DNA of 64,000 nucleotides from the NCBI GenBank assembly GCA_019843655.1, contig JACDQD010000106.1, positions 2,294,001 to 2,358,000 of the forward strand, given 5' to 3'. This document shows, one piece after another, positions 24,146-38,900 of the stretch; positions within the stretch are counted from its first letter, which is position 1, and every line of letters starts with the position of its first letter. Made by a program: the position numbers and the translations under genes. The notes beneath the pieces were generated by a model. That model did no database searches. It saw only the letters and a program-made list of their open reading frames with translations, and was not told where the DNA came from. Source of the stretch: Lethocerus indicus (lineage: Eukaryota > Arthropoda > Insecta > Hemiptera > Belostomatidae).

Positions 24146-27100
24146 AAACCACCTGTGCGGGATCCATTGGAAGGGTTTTTGCCTGGTTAGTATCTAAAAA
24201 ATTTGATTATGTTAACATGTCGATTATTGTTTTAATAATCACCCAGTTGCGTGATATTAATTACGCGATAATGTGTATTATTATTAATTGATATTTAATA
24301 ACAATGAAACAATAGTGGTTGACGTGTAATTAATCAACAGTTTTTCATTATTAATTGAACTTTATTTATTTACATATAATTGCATGAGTGCAATTTATGG
24401 AATTAATTTATAGCTTATGAATGAAATCTATACTGCGATCCTTCGCAGAAATTGAAATTAAATCTATGGTTTCAATCAAGTTAGTCAGGAGGACGTTTGC
24501 AAGGCGTTGAGAGGGAAAAGTGAATCGCAATTGTCAGACTCGCTTCAGTAATTTGTAGCTTCTATTCATACCTAAACTAATCCTATCTATACAAAAACTT
24601 TCCAAAGACCAGCACCCAGTATATTATTGCACGATAGAGTTATGATACGTAATTTTTTAATTAATTAATAATATCATACCTGTCATTGCGGACTAAATGA
24701 TGTCACAAACTAATTACAGCTGTATCGGTCAGTCTTTTTTTTTGACGCCTCCGTCGGCGAATCGAACTCAAAGAAAGGGTTTCATTTTCCTCCTCTATTG
24801 TCCCAGACTGGAACTCTCAGAGACGTCCATATTAGATCCGAGCGGACGCTCCAATCGGGGCACCCTTTTGGAAATTGTCGCTCCACGTGCGCCACAATGC
24901 CGGACCAAGATTAGTGCCAAGAATTTATCTGTTATCCTCTAATTCTATTTTGTTCTTTCCGCAAATGGAAACTCGGAAAGGAGACCGTTCGGATTAGCGC
25001 GCGTATCGATTGAGAGGAAACCGATTTCTTATCGGGACAATTTATCTTTCTTTTCTCCTTTTGCGAGAGTCCTCCGTGAACAAGGAGGACAAGCTTAGTC
25101 ACAGTTATTATTCCAACAGTTGGAGTAATAGTTCTGTGCAATAGATTTCATACTAAAAACGAAAATATTAGGTTACCGGATGTGACAACGAGTCGATATT
25201 TTAAACCAAATTGAAACGGAGTGCAGTACAAGGATACTGTAGCATGACGGTATCGTAGATCAACTCGGCGACTTGAAATCAAGGGGAGGAAAAAGTTCAA
25301 TAGTTTCAAAGTTCAGTTTTTTGGTGTCCATGTATTATAGCACCTGGATAATTCCGGAAGAGACACAATGCGCGGGACATTTAACGACCTGATATTGAAA
25401 TTTGACGGCGTATTTAGGTGCACCGCGGAATGGGGCATTTTTCAGGCCGGGGAGCGTTCTCTAATTGGCGAAACAAACGGTCGGTCGGGCTCGGCGGAGC
25501 CGCGGAACATTTTCGAGCTTTCGTGTTAAAGAAGGCGTTAAATGTGCAACGGGGGCGCCTCATTAGCCCGCCCCTTCGGCAGCCGCCGCTCGGGCCACCG
25601 GCTCCAAACGGATACCCGCGCCCTTTTAATTAAATTGTTAACGGGATCCGATGTTAAGGCGCCCGGTGAACGCCACTTAGGATTACTCGAAACGGGCGGA
25701 CAGAGAGTAACGCCCTTAGCTAATCCCACAGACGCACTATCCAACTTTAAAACGAGAGAGACCGATAGGAATTTCATTGCGGAACGCTTTGAAGTTTTCG
25801 CGACAACAGCGAAATCGCAAAAAAAAACCCGTATTTATTTTAATTTTTACGGCAATTTACTACCCCGAACAATAATTTCGCTTAGAGCGATACGTCAACG
25901 TGCTAGACATCTGGACAATCGGCGAGGTAACGTTTGGTTATAAAAATAAATGGTAAGAATCGATGAAATGCCTGGAATCGATAGGATTGCGAATGTAATT
26001 TAACTATAAAATTCAATCGAGTTCTAAAATTATCCTCAAAATAATCTTTGAAGGTATTGAACCGAAAAAAATAAATTCGATAAAAATTGAAAGGAGATAT
26101 TTTTTGGATATTTGATTTCTGTGTCTTGGATTTATCGTCGAACGTCTTAAGAAGGAGATGTTGGGCCCTCAGTGGTGGCCTGTTGACCTCCGCGCTGAGA
26201 GGGAGGCGCGACCTCCCGCCGTGCTCAAATAAGGCCGAAAGAGCGGCGGAGAGGGCAACTCATTAAGCGTATTTGTCTTGAGCAAACATCTACAAGCCTC
26301 GTCCCGCCTTTTATAAAATTACCGTCCAAAAACAGTACACTGGAGAAATGTATACGTTTTGCGTACTCGACAGGAGGCGTAAACATTGTTTTGTTTGCTT
26401 TTTTCCTGACGACCTGGAAATGTAGATATTGTTACTATTTTGCGATAAAATACAATGGGTTATCATTTGACAAGCAAGAAATGATGGTTTGGTAATTTTC
26501 GGTATTATTATTTTGTAAACATAGAAATTACTTCAAAATTCGAACGTTTTGTTCGAAAGTCGAACGAATCAAAGATAATACAGTGAGATACTTATGGATA
26601 TCGGCTACCGATTAACTATAAGTATAGAAATGAACATAAATGTAGTGATAGGGAAATATTGCATACATAAATTCAAACTTGCTGCGCATAGTAAAATACA
26701 GTTCTCATTCACTGATCTCGCAATTGAACGTTCAAATAGGTATGAATGCATTCTTAAATGTTAAAGTACTATTTATATTATTTTTCTTACAATGTTTTTA
26801 GAAATAGGTCGAGAACCCCTCCAATCGAACCAAGGTACGAAAAAACTATTCGGAATATGAAGGCCCCGCCATTCATATCCGGTTTTTTTTCAAAATGGGC
26901 TGCGGTCGGGCCGCGAACATTTGGCTTAATAAACGAAGCCCGGCTAATGGAATATTGATCTGAAGCCGCTGATGATAGCCGGCCCGAGAAACTCATTAAG
27001 CTTTAAACGGCGCCAAATCCGCGGCGGCACAAGGAAAAGGGGGCCGGAAAAAAAGGGGAAAAGGGCCCACTATCGAATCCAGATTGCATTTTAAATATTT

Positions 27101-28122
27101 ACAACCGGCCTCGGTCACTGGCACCCCTCCTTACGATATTCCCCTCGGACCTACGCGGCAAACCAAGAAATTGCTTTCACCGTCTCATTCCATTATGCTA
27201 ATCTTCCATATTACGCAACATTCGAGGACCCGCAAATAAGTCTACAGACTGTCCGTTCCATCCGACAGATTTCAGAAGTAAAATGGGATCTGTTTTTTCA
27301 TATGTTTTTAGAGCAGCACAATTATTATATATACTTGTCCCTCTGGAAATCGGGTTTATATTTACATCAATTTTAAATTGAACCATCAGAAGCATCTTGT
27401 ACGGCGACTATCCAAAAAAGAAAATAGCGGCCTCGTCGGTGTCTGCTCGAAGTTAGCGTGCCATCTTACGACTTTGTACCTGTCAAATGGGTTTTACGCG
27501 CGATAATGAAAAGGCCGGCTTAGGCTCACGAGGGCCAACGCTATAATTCACCGGGGACGAGACTACACCCTAATGGAGAAAAACCTGCCGGTTAAGCAGT
27601 CGGGACCTCCAAAGAGGAGACCCTTTTTCTCGCATTTATTGAAATTAATGCCCAAAGAATTCGGTGAAGATATTAAGGGAATCGATGACATTTTCAGTTC
27701 CATCACCCTGGCCACAAAATGATCTCCGCTAATTCTTTCCGTACCCTAATGATAAGTGTAGTTTATAGATATAAAATTATAAAAATGAAACATAATCAAA
27801 TATCATTTAAATTATGTTTTCAGCAAATTAACAGCAATGTTACACGACCCTAACTTAGAAAGGATATAGAAATCGCTTTTAAGTTACTCAAAATAATTTT
27901 CGTGGTTATGAAATCCGCGCATATAGGTATACATTATTTTACTTCCCGGTGATTCACTCTGTTTTACCGATAAAATATTTATATAGTGTAGTTAAATCGG
28001 TACTGCGAAAATACAGAAATTAAAACCGTTCCTTCGGTCCCCGTAACTCAATACCGAGGTATTATCAATTGTGAACCTTCAAATATATCAGCGTTCACGC
28101 GAAACAATGTCTCTCCCTCCCG
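24146..28122. other. non-coding DNA; GC-rich patches at 25.4-25.7, 26.16-26.27 and 26.93-27.07 kb
   Basis: A 133-codon plus-strand frame (25542-25943) spans the 25.4-25.7 kb GC patch and a 79-codon frame overlaps it on the other strand. Neither is recognisable. A 7-bp inverted repeat, TTCGAAC (26539-26545) with GTTCGAA (26551-26557), has a third TCGAACG word close by. The 24.2-24.7 kb and 25.9-26.1 kb stretches are very AT-rich with no visible structure. Confidence 0.55.
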
Positions 28123-28139
28123 GACGGAATAATTCCGTC
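28123..28139. repeat. 17-bp palindrome
   Basis: GACGGAAT and ATTCCGTC are exact 8-bp inverted arms separated by a single A. Dimeric DNA-binding proteins favour such sites, but about one such match is expected by chance in a window this size. Confidence 0.7.
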
Positions 28140-31100
28140 GATATCGCAGAGAAATTAAGTAGGGCCGAATCGCACGCAAAGGAATTACAGGAATTCAAGT
28201 CGTCATTTATCCTGTCTTTGCCGTCCTTGATTTTATTTTGGTCGGCTTTGTTGATGGAAAAAGAACCACCGGTTGAAAGGCGGGTGGCGGAGTGTGATCT
28301 GTGAGCGGGGGTGAGCGGGTTTTGGGAAATTCAGAGGAAATCCGAAGCTTTGAGCCGGTTTAATCGGACCAGGGGACATTACCGGCCCCAGCCAGTCATC
28401 GCAAGGCCGACATTCCCCTGCAATCGCCTCACGCTCCAGTCACCCCAATTTACAATATCCCAGCCGACCAGTGACATGTTTACAACAGCCTCGGGGTCGC
28501 GAAAAGCGTTTCTTCTTATTAACATATTGTCACAGCTTCTGGCGTTTATTGTTGTGGTCGTTATTTTCGTTTATCTGCCATTCCACTATTAAAAACTCTC
28601 TTCTAGAAATCTTTTATGAAAAATGTTTTCTTTCTATCAAATAAAGGATATATTCGTGATATGTATTTGATATGTACGGTTCTCTAACTTTTTCGCCCGC
28701 GGTCTCGATGACTCGTATGACTTGTAAAGCGATGCTGTTATTAAATTATTAATAGTATGTGATTTGCATTTCCGGATTATGATTGATCTCCTGTATTAGG
28801 TCCATCATTTTCTGAGGTCAATAACATATGTCTGGTTATTATCCCTTCATTCATGTAGCATTCAAGTAGTTCCGAATAAACTACTTTAAAATATTTGCCT
28901 AAATATTTTTTCATATCCCACCTCCTATCCATACTCCTGTGAAATAAAAAGCGGTAACAGGTGAACTAAAGTGGAACTAGTGGACGAAACCTTCCTTCAC
29001 TTTAAATTGATTTATTATCTGTTTAGTGTAAGCATTCTATAGAAAAAGTATTAAGAATTGAATTCTGAAAAATAAGACGTAAAGGAGATTAGAAGATGAA
29101 GCGTGTACGCATAAATGAACAGCCTATCTGTCAGTGCCGTGTACAGATACTCGCGAGTCTCATATCTGTTCTGTGTCCTTTGCTTTTGATGTACCCCCGA
29201 GAAACAAACCGGTTAAGGCTGACATCAAAGGCATTCGGTTACAAACACAGGAACGGGTCAGCGGTTCTACCAGCTCCGCCCACTGGACTGCCAAGGATTG
29301 TCAGAACTCTTCTCAACAACACTTCCGAAGGGAGTGTCAGTATATATTTGTAAAAAGCCTACCTGTAACGCCCAAAAAATTTATTTTTGTAAACGGTAAA
29401 CATAAATTATTCATATATTTTAAAGAATAAACTTGCCATTTTACACCAATAGTATAACTAATAATTAACATTTATAGTAACATTTCTACTGCCGTATGCA
29501 ATAATAAGGCACAGAGTTTAGATTATAGAAATTTGAAGATCTATAGGAAAAAATGTGTATTTCGCTAGGGGTTAAAATAAGTTCCAAAAAATTGATTGCT
29601 AGTCTACAGCATAATTATGTTTGTCGATAAGAAAGTTACCGACTTCTTCGATATCTATTACTGTGATGTGACTTGAATATGCATTTTAAAAATGCAATCT
29701 AAATGTTTAAATTTAAAATTTGACGTTAAAAATGTATTTATATGGAATGATATGTGAATGGAAATGGCAGATATAACAAATACGAGGGATTTGAAGAGAA
29801 GCAATATCATGCAATTTCGAGAGTTTCAGAATGTGTGAAACATTTACGTTTCTTTCTTTTGTAACTGCCCCGATTATTATACCAAGGACCAGAAAACCTA
29901 AGACCAATAAATGGGTGTTCCATTCAACCGATATCTGTGGGCAGTCTCGAGTGTTACAGTCGGTGCGACCGAACGTCGACAGTGGGGATGACTAAAAGTC
30001 GGTCAGCTCTTTTATGATAGGAGGGCCCATTATCGCAACTGTGGCGTTGAGCGATCAGACAATTGCGGTATTATTATATCAGCAGTTTAAAACCGGCACG
30101 CAAATCGGGCCTAATTTTTCCGCTCCAGTTTCTAATAGTATCTCACTGTCCAGACACACTTTGGCCGAAGCCGATTCCATTTGTCCCGCAACGGACCAAT
30201 TGATTTCCGCTGCCGGCGCCATCATTTAAAAGCCGATCAGTATTAATTTCCATTTGCCAACTGGGAAAAATGATAAAGCTTGCCATCGAAGAATTGAATA
30301 ATATTATTTAATCGACTATATGATTGCTACAATGTAAATTAATACAATGTTCTGGAACCTTAAAATCATTTAGAGCTGAAAGAATTTCGCCGGCCGCCGC
30401 GGTTGAGGGATTCGCGAGCCTCATATTTTTGAGCGCAGATTTATTTCCCACTTACGGAAGTTGGATTGCTTCTAGTTTGGCCCCGAGCGGAGGAACGTGA
30501 CCTAACTGAATTATGAAACTTCATCAGTCGGCGTTCTGGCAGCCTTAAAAGATTTGGCCGGATTTACGGATGTCCACCAATTACTCGGCCCTCCTCTTAA
30601 ACATCGACGTACTTTCCCTCTATAGCACAATGTACATGAAAGATTTCTGCACATCAGTTTATAAATGCGATTACGCATTATTTTGCATCGAAATGTATTA
30701 TTTAGAATTGTTTCTCTTGGAGATTCTATTCCCTGGCCTTCCGGTCGCTTTTAATACTTTTCGTCTGTGACATTATTAGTTGAATAATAACGTGGTAGGT
30801 GGTCCATTTTAATTTGTTTATGGTATATATATATTTTCATTTTTTTGTTTCCAACATTTATCAATCTCCGTTAATTCTAGTGTACTGGGTGCAGCTGTTT
30901 AATATGAAGTAATCAATAATGAATGCATCGTAAACTGGAATTACCGTAATATACTTATGGCGTTGAATGAAGTGCATCGCGCGAAGCATTTTGTTGATCC
31001 TTGGGTCATTAAAAGGCGGGACGGTCGTCCATTATACCGTGAAAAATCCACTCAAACAGTTGGTCCAAAACGGGCGGCTTAACATTGTCCTAGGTCTTTA

Positions 31101-32009
31101 TGCTCAATGATGACATTGAATTAATGATAGCCCTAAAAACCCCTTTTTCGGGACAAAGCGAGCCGAGCGATCATCAATCACTCCCGGAGTAGCGACCAGG
31201 CCCAACGACACCCGAGGGACGTCTATCCCGGGATTCTTTCGTTCCGAGCCCAGACAATGGCCCCGACCCGTCGGGAATACAAGTGAAATAATTAAATAAA
31301 CACCGCACCAGGTTTAGATGTTTTTAAAATGAAAAATTATTAAGTTCCATCCGAAGACAAATTACACTCGGGCGGCAGTTATCTACCTTTTTAAGCACAA
31401 AATGTGATAAATGATAACAAGAATCGAAACTTCAACACCAAATGCAGAAATGGGTATCAAATAAATAAGTTTATAATTAATATTTTCTCTATAGCGAGTA
31501 TGGGTAACGTAGAACGTAGTTGAGGTGAAAAGAGACGTGCGGCAATTAGAGGTGGTAGCGTGTTGCCGAGAAAGAAAGTGAGACCGGCCGCCCATGAAAT
31601 TATAAAAACCTTCATTATTTCAGTAGTTTCGGGGGCGGGGGGCGCCACTGTTCTACCCGAAACACGACTCAATTGAAGGGGCGAATTAAAGTAGAAACGG
31701 GGCCGCCGCCGCTCAAACATTTAGACGAACAAAACCAACCGTCGGCCCACTTTCGAGATTCAATGTCGACAAACAGAACGATCTTATCGCCAAACGTTAC
31801 CGACATGAAATACTCCATTTGAGACATGAGTAAAATTAATATAACACATTCGATTCTAAGTAAAATAATTTCTTTTCAAGTAAATATCGAAATGCGAGGA
31901 ATAAGAAACTTTAATAGGAAAATAATTCGGCGACGGAGGCATTCCTTGAGCGGCGACCCGTGTCTAAATCGGAGCGATGTCGGTTCGGGCTCCAGTACAT
32001 ACTTCTGAA
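28140..32009. other. non-coding DNA; GC-rich patches at 31.1-31.3, 31.6-31.7 and 31.9-32.0 kb
   Basis: A two-copy 10-bp tandem (GTGAGCGGG at 28301-28309 and 28311-28319) is visible. A 71-codon frame at 30014-30229 has balanced composition but no recognisable motif. The 29.4-29.8 kb stretch is AT-rich with nothing visible. No RNA gene was found. Confidence 0.55.
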
Positions 32010-32033
32010 GGGAAAGGGGTAGGGGGTAGGGGG
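32010..32033 (+). other. canonical G-quadruplex motif
   Basis: Four G runs (32010-32012, 32016-32019, 32022-32026 and 32029-32033) are separated by loops AAA, TA and TA. This meets the standard G3+ with 1-7 nt loop definition on the plus strand. Short loops generally favour a stable parallel fold. The motif sits in a GC-rich patch with no supported gene next to it. Confidence 0.8.
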
Positions 32034-35000
32034 CTCTTCCCCGCCCAGCCGGCTGCCTGATAATATTTGGGGCACGCTTCCAAAAGCGGCCGGTCGCTCC
32101 CTATAGCCGATAAAATACAGAGCCAACGAGACAACAGGCTCCGCTTATTCAGCCCCTGTAATAACCCGTCAGGGCTCGAGTAAGATTCTCAGGCTCCACC
32201 GATACAATTCCCGGAGGGCAACTTGAGAATCCCGTTCACCGTTGTGACTTTCACCGAGGTCCCTAAATTTAGACCGAATATTATCAATTTTCGGACAGGA
32301 GAGATCGGAAAAGCGCGGTAATCAGGATTTTAACGAGATTTCGTTCTGCGGCGGCGCGCTCTTCGGGCTTCCCCCTTCAAAAAATATTGTCGCGGTTTTT
32401 TCCTCCCAATAATATTATTCGTTTACCTTCGTTCTACCGTTTATCTTCATTATTCGTTAAAATAAAACTTCAGGAAAATGGGTAAAATTTTCAAATTTAC
32501 GAACCGGTCACAACGGATAAAATTAACATAATTTTTGCTCAATTATTTACTTACTCTCGGTTAAACGGGTCGTTAAATAGATATAGTAACGACCGTTTTC
32601 CTTTCACTTTCAGGAAGGTTACAATACAAAGAGGATGAACACGGAGAGTTGGAAATTTAGGCTCTATTTCAAAATCGTGAGGTCTGTGACAGGTTTCAGC
32701 ATTACACGAAATTGGCAGAGAGATGACTGAATAAGCGATAGGGTTAGAAAAGATTAAACTTTTATAATTGAAAGCCCAACTGTTTGTCTATCAATGCCGA
32801 TGAATCACACTAAATCCCAAAGGAAGGTCTCGTAAAATAATTTTTATGAATTTTTCGCTGAATTAAACTGCAAGATAAAAAGCTCGTGAGCTTCGTTGAG
32901 GAGGGCGGTTGATGATGGTTCGTCACAATAGAAAAAATAGGAAAAAAATACGAACGAAGCCGGGAATTCGGGCCGGGCTCATGAATATTCAGCCGTCCCC
33001 GAGCCTCGCTTATATAAGTTATTTGATTTGCATCTGGCCTTAACTGAAGTCGCCGATTTAATCCGCCGCCAATAATTCTCCGACGGGTCGCCCGCGCCCC
33101 AAAACCACGAGAATGCTCCGGACCTCGGCTCACCTGCAACCAAAATAAAACACCCCGAATTAAAAATTCATAATTGTGGGAAAGCGGTTTTGTTGTTTTA
33201 AAACTGGTGGGACGGGGGGTGGCGGTTCACTGAACAACGCTTGAATAACAGTCAGGTTCATTTCGCTAACGTGGGGTTGCTTTTAGAGCGAAGCGGAACG
33301 TAAAATACTGCACGATTGCGGTTATTTGGATCGAAAACTCTGGCAGCTTTATGTGTTGTTACTAAAGAGCCATTAAGCCGAAAAAAATTATAAATACATA
33401 ACTGTGAACATAGCATATAGCTTAGTAGTATATAACTTATCATTATACTTTAGTACTTACTTGAGTATTTAAAACCTTAATGCTAATTTTAATAAACTCA
33501 TGAATACTATTTAACTATGTAGCGATTTAAGGCTTCACAAGGAATATCAGATATTTATTCTAACGACTAAGAAGTTACACTGAGATTCGACACCAGAACA
33601 TTCAGCTGCAATTTTTACCAAACGTTCAATCTACCAGGATTACATGTCTATTGTTGGAAAGCACAAAATTAAATTTCAGTCAAGAATTTCCCTGCGGTGG
33701 TTTCGGGTGGCGAAGAGAATAACTATAGAATATACTATGGAGAACATGACCAGTCTTACAAGAATGTAGTCTCCAACTGTCCCCTCTTTATAGCACTGTC
33801 ATTTTACACTGTCACAACCTAACTGTGGGGAGAAGGCAATTGCTGTGCTGAGGCGGCCTATTTGCCCGGTCGGGTAGATCGTCCGGATTCCACGTCCCAA
33901 CCGTCATCTGGATTGTTCCTTTGTCCCGTTATCGACACTGTATTATGCACAGGTTAGAGACAATAGTTGTTAACGGATTGATGTTTTGAATCTACTCAAA
34001 ACTTTGTCCTGCTCTGATTCAGGATCGCAATTCTTCGTCAGTTGCGTAAAGCTGGTTGAACGATGACGGATAATTTGTTGTCCTGCCGCCACTCTCTGTT
34101 ATTAGTGCATTGGTGGTTAATGCTGAAGATGATAACTGCCAAACTGCGCGTGAGTTTTTTCCTAGACAATAACGAGGAATGTTCTGTGTTGACTTGGCCT
34201 AAGACGTGGTCATGTCAGACGTGTTATGAATTATTCTGGTCTAAAAACACTAGAAAATTACTGAAAATAATTGTTTATCTGCATTGAATTCAGTAAGATG
34301 ATATTTATTTCTTTTGAAACAGTAACATACGAAGTTCCGTTATTAAAAATATTTAATAATTAGAATTGTAATGCGATCTCATTAAATCTTAACTCAGTAA
34401 GACAAAATATCGGGATTCAGTTTAACAGAGGAAGCTAATTATAGCTTAATTATACGGTAATAGCCGTAACTTGGATGATATGAGCGTTATTTAGGAAGTG
34501 AAGGAGGCGTGCGGGAGCCCTTCTTCAAACGAAGCCCGTGTTGATTGAACAGGGAGAAGCGGCCCGGTTGTCAGCCAGCCTGTCAGGTTTTTCTTTAGAA
34601 ACGGCCCCTCTCTCCCACTCTCATTACATTTCCCTTCGAAATTTAGGTAGATTCACTCTAACGTGACATCAAAGAAATACGAATGTAATTCGCGTTTGGA
34701 AGTTTTGGCGTTTTAAAACCGCCCATTATAACGGAAATTGGTGTTGAAACTGGGTTATAATTGACGTTGTGTTAAAGGACAATTTATTTCGGATCCAAAA
34801 TGCTTTGAGTTCGTTTTTGAACATAAGTGTCGCAATTATAAATCCATTTTAGCAATAAGGATATCACAGCTACCGAATTTGTTAGGAGGAGAAAAAAGAT
34901 AATTTGATGAAGATATTGTTAGGATTAGAATGAAGCGCCCTAGTAATGGTAGCAACAATAAAACGATACGATTTATAATAGCACCTTAGACCTCGGTAAG

Positions 35001-35892
35001 CTATTCCGACGAATACCATTTAGAGTTTTCAGAATTTAATTTAAAACAGTAAAATTTACTTTTATCCGCAAAACAAACTTCAAATAAACGGGAAACCGAA
35101 ATCCCCGCAGGGAAACGAAAGTCCCCCAGGACGTTACATTGGATGAACTCCACTAGTCCGGAGAAGCCGAAGAAAATGAAGTTTTTCTCCTTCGAAAGAC
35201 AAGATCGTAAAACAGTTCGCTTTTCGGTCTCGAGGCGTAAAGCTGTTTGACACTTGTTTGACGAACTGAGGAGTTGGGGAACAAAGTATAGTAGTAGTAT
35301 ACTGAACTAGGATTGGATAGGGAATCTGGCGAGTATTGAGTTTGTAATTTAGATACTATACTGCTGGAAATAGTTTTTAAAAGTCATTACGTTATATAGA
35401 ATTCACAGTATATCTCCATAATAGTATTCGTACAAAGAAATATATCCCGCACTACAAACAGACTCTTAATCACTCGGATTAAAACTTATTATGAATCCAT
35501 CATATAGCATGGTAGAATGAAGGTATACAAATTGGACATATATATGTAAATATATATAACTAGAACATATTTTGTACAGTAAGTAGCGATAATGCTAAAT
35601 ATATTGTTCGGAGAAATGTGAAGATGAAGTTGTCTAACTAAATGGAGAAGTGGAATAATGAACTAAGGTTGGATGAAGTCCAGATTTTTCAAGGCTAAGT
35701 GTCAAGGATGAATTTTTCCTTGTAAAATATACAATAAATATTGCGCTGCAAAATTATCTCGACGTAATAAATAAAAGGGCACTCTTGTACTTGATCCGGG
35801 AATAACAGAACGTGGGTGAAACGAATATTAAAATAATAAATTATAAGCTGTAATTAGAACGTACAATCCGGACAGAAACAGGGTTCTAATAC
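32034..35892. other. non-coding DNA
   Basis: No gene is supported. GC-richer patches occur at about 32.04-32.4, 33.0-33.13 and 34.48-34.63 kb. A 109-codon minus-strand frame at 32810-33139 overlaps one of them and is not recognisable. The 33.4-33.7 kb and 34.8-35.1 kb stretches are AT-rich. No RNA genes or arrays were seen. Confidence 0.55.
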
Positions 35893-35903
35893 GGGGGGGG
35901 GGG
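35893..35903. repeat. G11 homopolymer
   Basis: Eleven consecutive G residues. Such runs are slippage-prone and are also common sites of sequencing or assembly error, so the exact length should be treated with caution. Confidence 0.9.
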
Positions 35904-38900
35904 ACGATAATGTCAATACGGTAAATCTAAAGACAGGGAAAGGCTCGGAGGAAGGATAAAAAGTGGGAGAAGAAACGGAGGAAAGAAGGGTTTGCGGACG
36001 GGGGAATCGAAAGACTGGGAGAGATAAGCCGAAGACCCTGCAGCCGGCAATCGGTTTGTATCTCGGGGTCCGATGCTTCGATTTTATTGATATAGGCTTC
36101 TTATTCGGCCCCCGTCCACTTCTCTTCTGAACCCTGCCGGCCCCGATAACGCCCCAACTGCAGTTGGCCACATCCTCCACCACCTTATCATCGCTGCAAT
36201 TCATACGCGCCAGCAATTCTCCCGACCTGATTCAATACCTCACTTCCAACTCCTCAGTGTGTGTGTGTGCATTGCATCTTCTGCCTCTACTCGTCGATTT
36301 AACTACATTCTCTAGGTACTTAGAAGCTGGTAAATTACAGTCATGAGGCGTTTCTTTCGACCGTCCAGACTGCACTATGATTCTCGGCATGATTGAATTT
36401 ACAATTGAGCAATTAGCCATTTGGCAAATGACATATCTGTGCATTTTAATAGTACGGTCGGTGTGGTGTCGAATCGGTCGAGTAAAGGTATTATACTTGG
36501 TGGAACGTTCTTATGAAAAGAGGTGGGTGGGAGGCGGCGCCTCTATTACTGAACTGAAGATGAGCTAAAGGTCGCGACACAAAGAGTTCAAAGCTCCCTC
36601 CCAACCTCTTCATATAGGCGAATTGAATTTCCAAAGGTCGCGAAAATTCACTACTGCAAAAGTACCGTTAATTCAGCGTGTACTTGAAGACGGTATGTAA
36701 TAAACTGAGTCAGTATAAGCTGTACTGTTATAAAGAAAGGGCGCAGTTAATGAAGAGTATTCGGAAAATGTTTAAATTTAGTAGATTCGCCTTGAAATGG
36801 GAGGTATCTAATATAGGACAGAAAGAAAAGTAATAAAAACAAAATGATGATTTGATGAATCCCCAATAGAAAAAACCGGAGATTGGTTTTTATAATTTAA
36901 AACACAGTAAAAGAAAAAAACGATGAACTGAAATAGGGAGCGAAGGGATTATTTCGCTCCGGCGATTTCAGAGAGAAAGAGTCCCCTTTGAACAAAGAAT
37001 GTCACTTCCCTTTCATCTGGGTTACTACCTCAGCGATCTAGTTAATCGAACTGTGGCATATCGATTATTTACCGTTTGAACTAAATGCTTTCTCACTAGA
37101 AATTTTTTCGATTAATCTCGTTCGCTAATATTAACTAATATATTTTGTTACAAAATTTGACGGTAATTAATTCGACGTAATTAATTGTTTATTGTCTCGA
37201 CGATAATTTATAATGAAGACGCTCAGAAGTTTGTTCTCCTGCGAAATTATCTCAGTTTGGATACGGGAGAGCGATCGGAATTTTCTGGAATAAATACATC
37301 ACGCCTGGGGCCAGATTTTACACGTGCGACCGGAAAATCGTAAAGGGATAGGGATTTTCCGCCCGGTATCCCGGCTGGGATTTATGCGGGGAAATGGATT
37401 TCCTATAGGTAGATGCCGGGGCGAAGGTGAGTCGGAAATAGGAGTCGAAAGCGTAGGACGACTACAGATTCGGACTAATCCACCGCCAAACCCCCGGACC
37501 CTAATTGAAATTACACCCTCCCCTACAGAACTATTCCCTGCCCCATACCCCAACTCCATTCAGCCCTGTTGTCTGCTTGACTTCATCGACATTATTTTAA
37601 ACCTCTTACAGGCCATTGTACACATTTTATGAAGTTGACACCGCGGTTAGTCATTCTTCAGAATGTAATGACGCATTCACCCAAAGTTAAATTAGTCTGC
37701 AATGTTCATTTATTTAATTGAAAATATAAGATTTGAAGCAACAAATTAGCGGTGGTATTTAAGAGGTCAGCAATTAGAAAATGTCCGGATTTTGAGAGTC
37801 CGGATTGTCCGGAGTATGAAAATATGCAGTAATATAATTAAATTAGCTACTTGTCAATTTTTTGAATTAAACTTGGGTAACGTGCAATAAAATCGCGGTG
37901 ACGCCTTGTAACCTCCTTACCCCGACCACCGGTACCCGGTCTTATGTCGTCTCTCGCCCGTCGGGCTCTCGGATACCCTTACCCCGTCACCCACTACGCA
38001 GACACTTATGTCGACTGCCGCCCGTTTAATTTATCAGGGTCTGACCAAATGCTCAGATGATCTATTGGGGGCCTCGGTTCTAGACTAGGAGCATATGAGG
38101 AAATTTAATTGGGTACTCTTGCATATGTTTTCTTTTATAATACATGAAATTCGGATGAATGATATTTATCACCGAATATACACTGCTGTTCAGAAACATA
38201 AGCTGGTGTATACTGTAAGTTAAATTCACCCGAATGAGAAACGTTTCCCCTTGTTAATAATTACATTACACGAAGCTCTAATATTGTTTCAACACTTCCT
38301 GGACCTAATATCCAGTGAAAATTATTTCCTTAATTAGAGCAATTTACATCTAATGCGGTGTAATTTATGAATATTACTTTGTTTGAAATACTTTGTTGCT
38401 GAAATTGTAGTTTTCAATTCTTGAGTTATTATCCGAAATATAATACTCTGCGTTTTTAACCTTCACTACAAAAAAGAAAATAATTACTGATTTACAAATC
38501 TTCATGACAGAAAACGCCATAGTGCGATATTTCAGCCGTCGATGAAATCCAAACTGAGGCTCACATTTAGTGCACCGTAAAAGATTCCTTCATTCGAAAC
38601 CGCGCAAAGCTCGACGGGCTAATGATGTGTCGTCAGAACAAATGCCGATTTTTTCCTTCTTCCTTTTTTTCGGATTTCAATATAAAAATTGTATATTCGC
38701 CAAAAATTGTCCAATCGGCTGTTTATTATCATTCATCCTGAGGGATGAAGGAATAAAAACAATATAAAAAGCAGACATAAGCGGTTGTAACCGGCTGATT
38801 GAAAACTATACCCCGCGGGGGAAGACACTCGTTTTATATAAATATATATGTGTATAAATAAAATATTATAAGCACGGACGTTTACATTCGGTATCAGCGG

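Noticed and set aside
25542..25943. 133-codon plus-strand frame
   Set aside because: It lies over a GC-rich patch with a 79-codon frame on the opposite strand and no recognisable motif.
30014..30229. 71-codon frame with balanced composition
   Set aside because: No motif, no splice-site context and no neighbour supports it as an exon.
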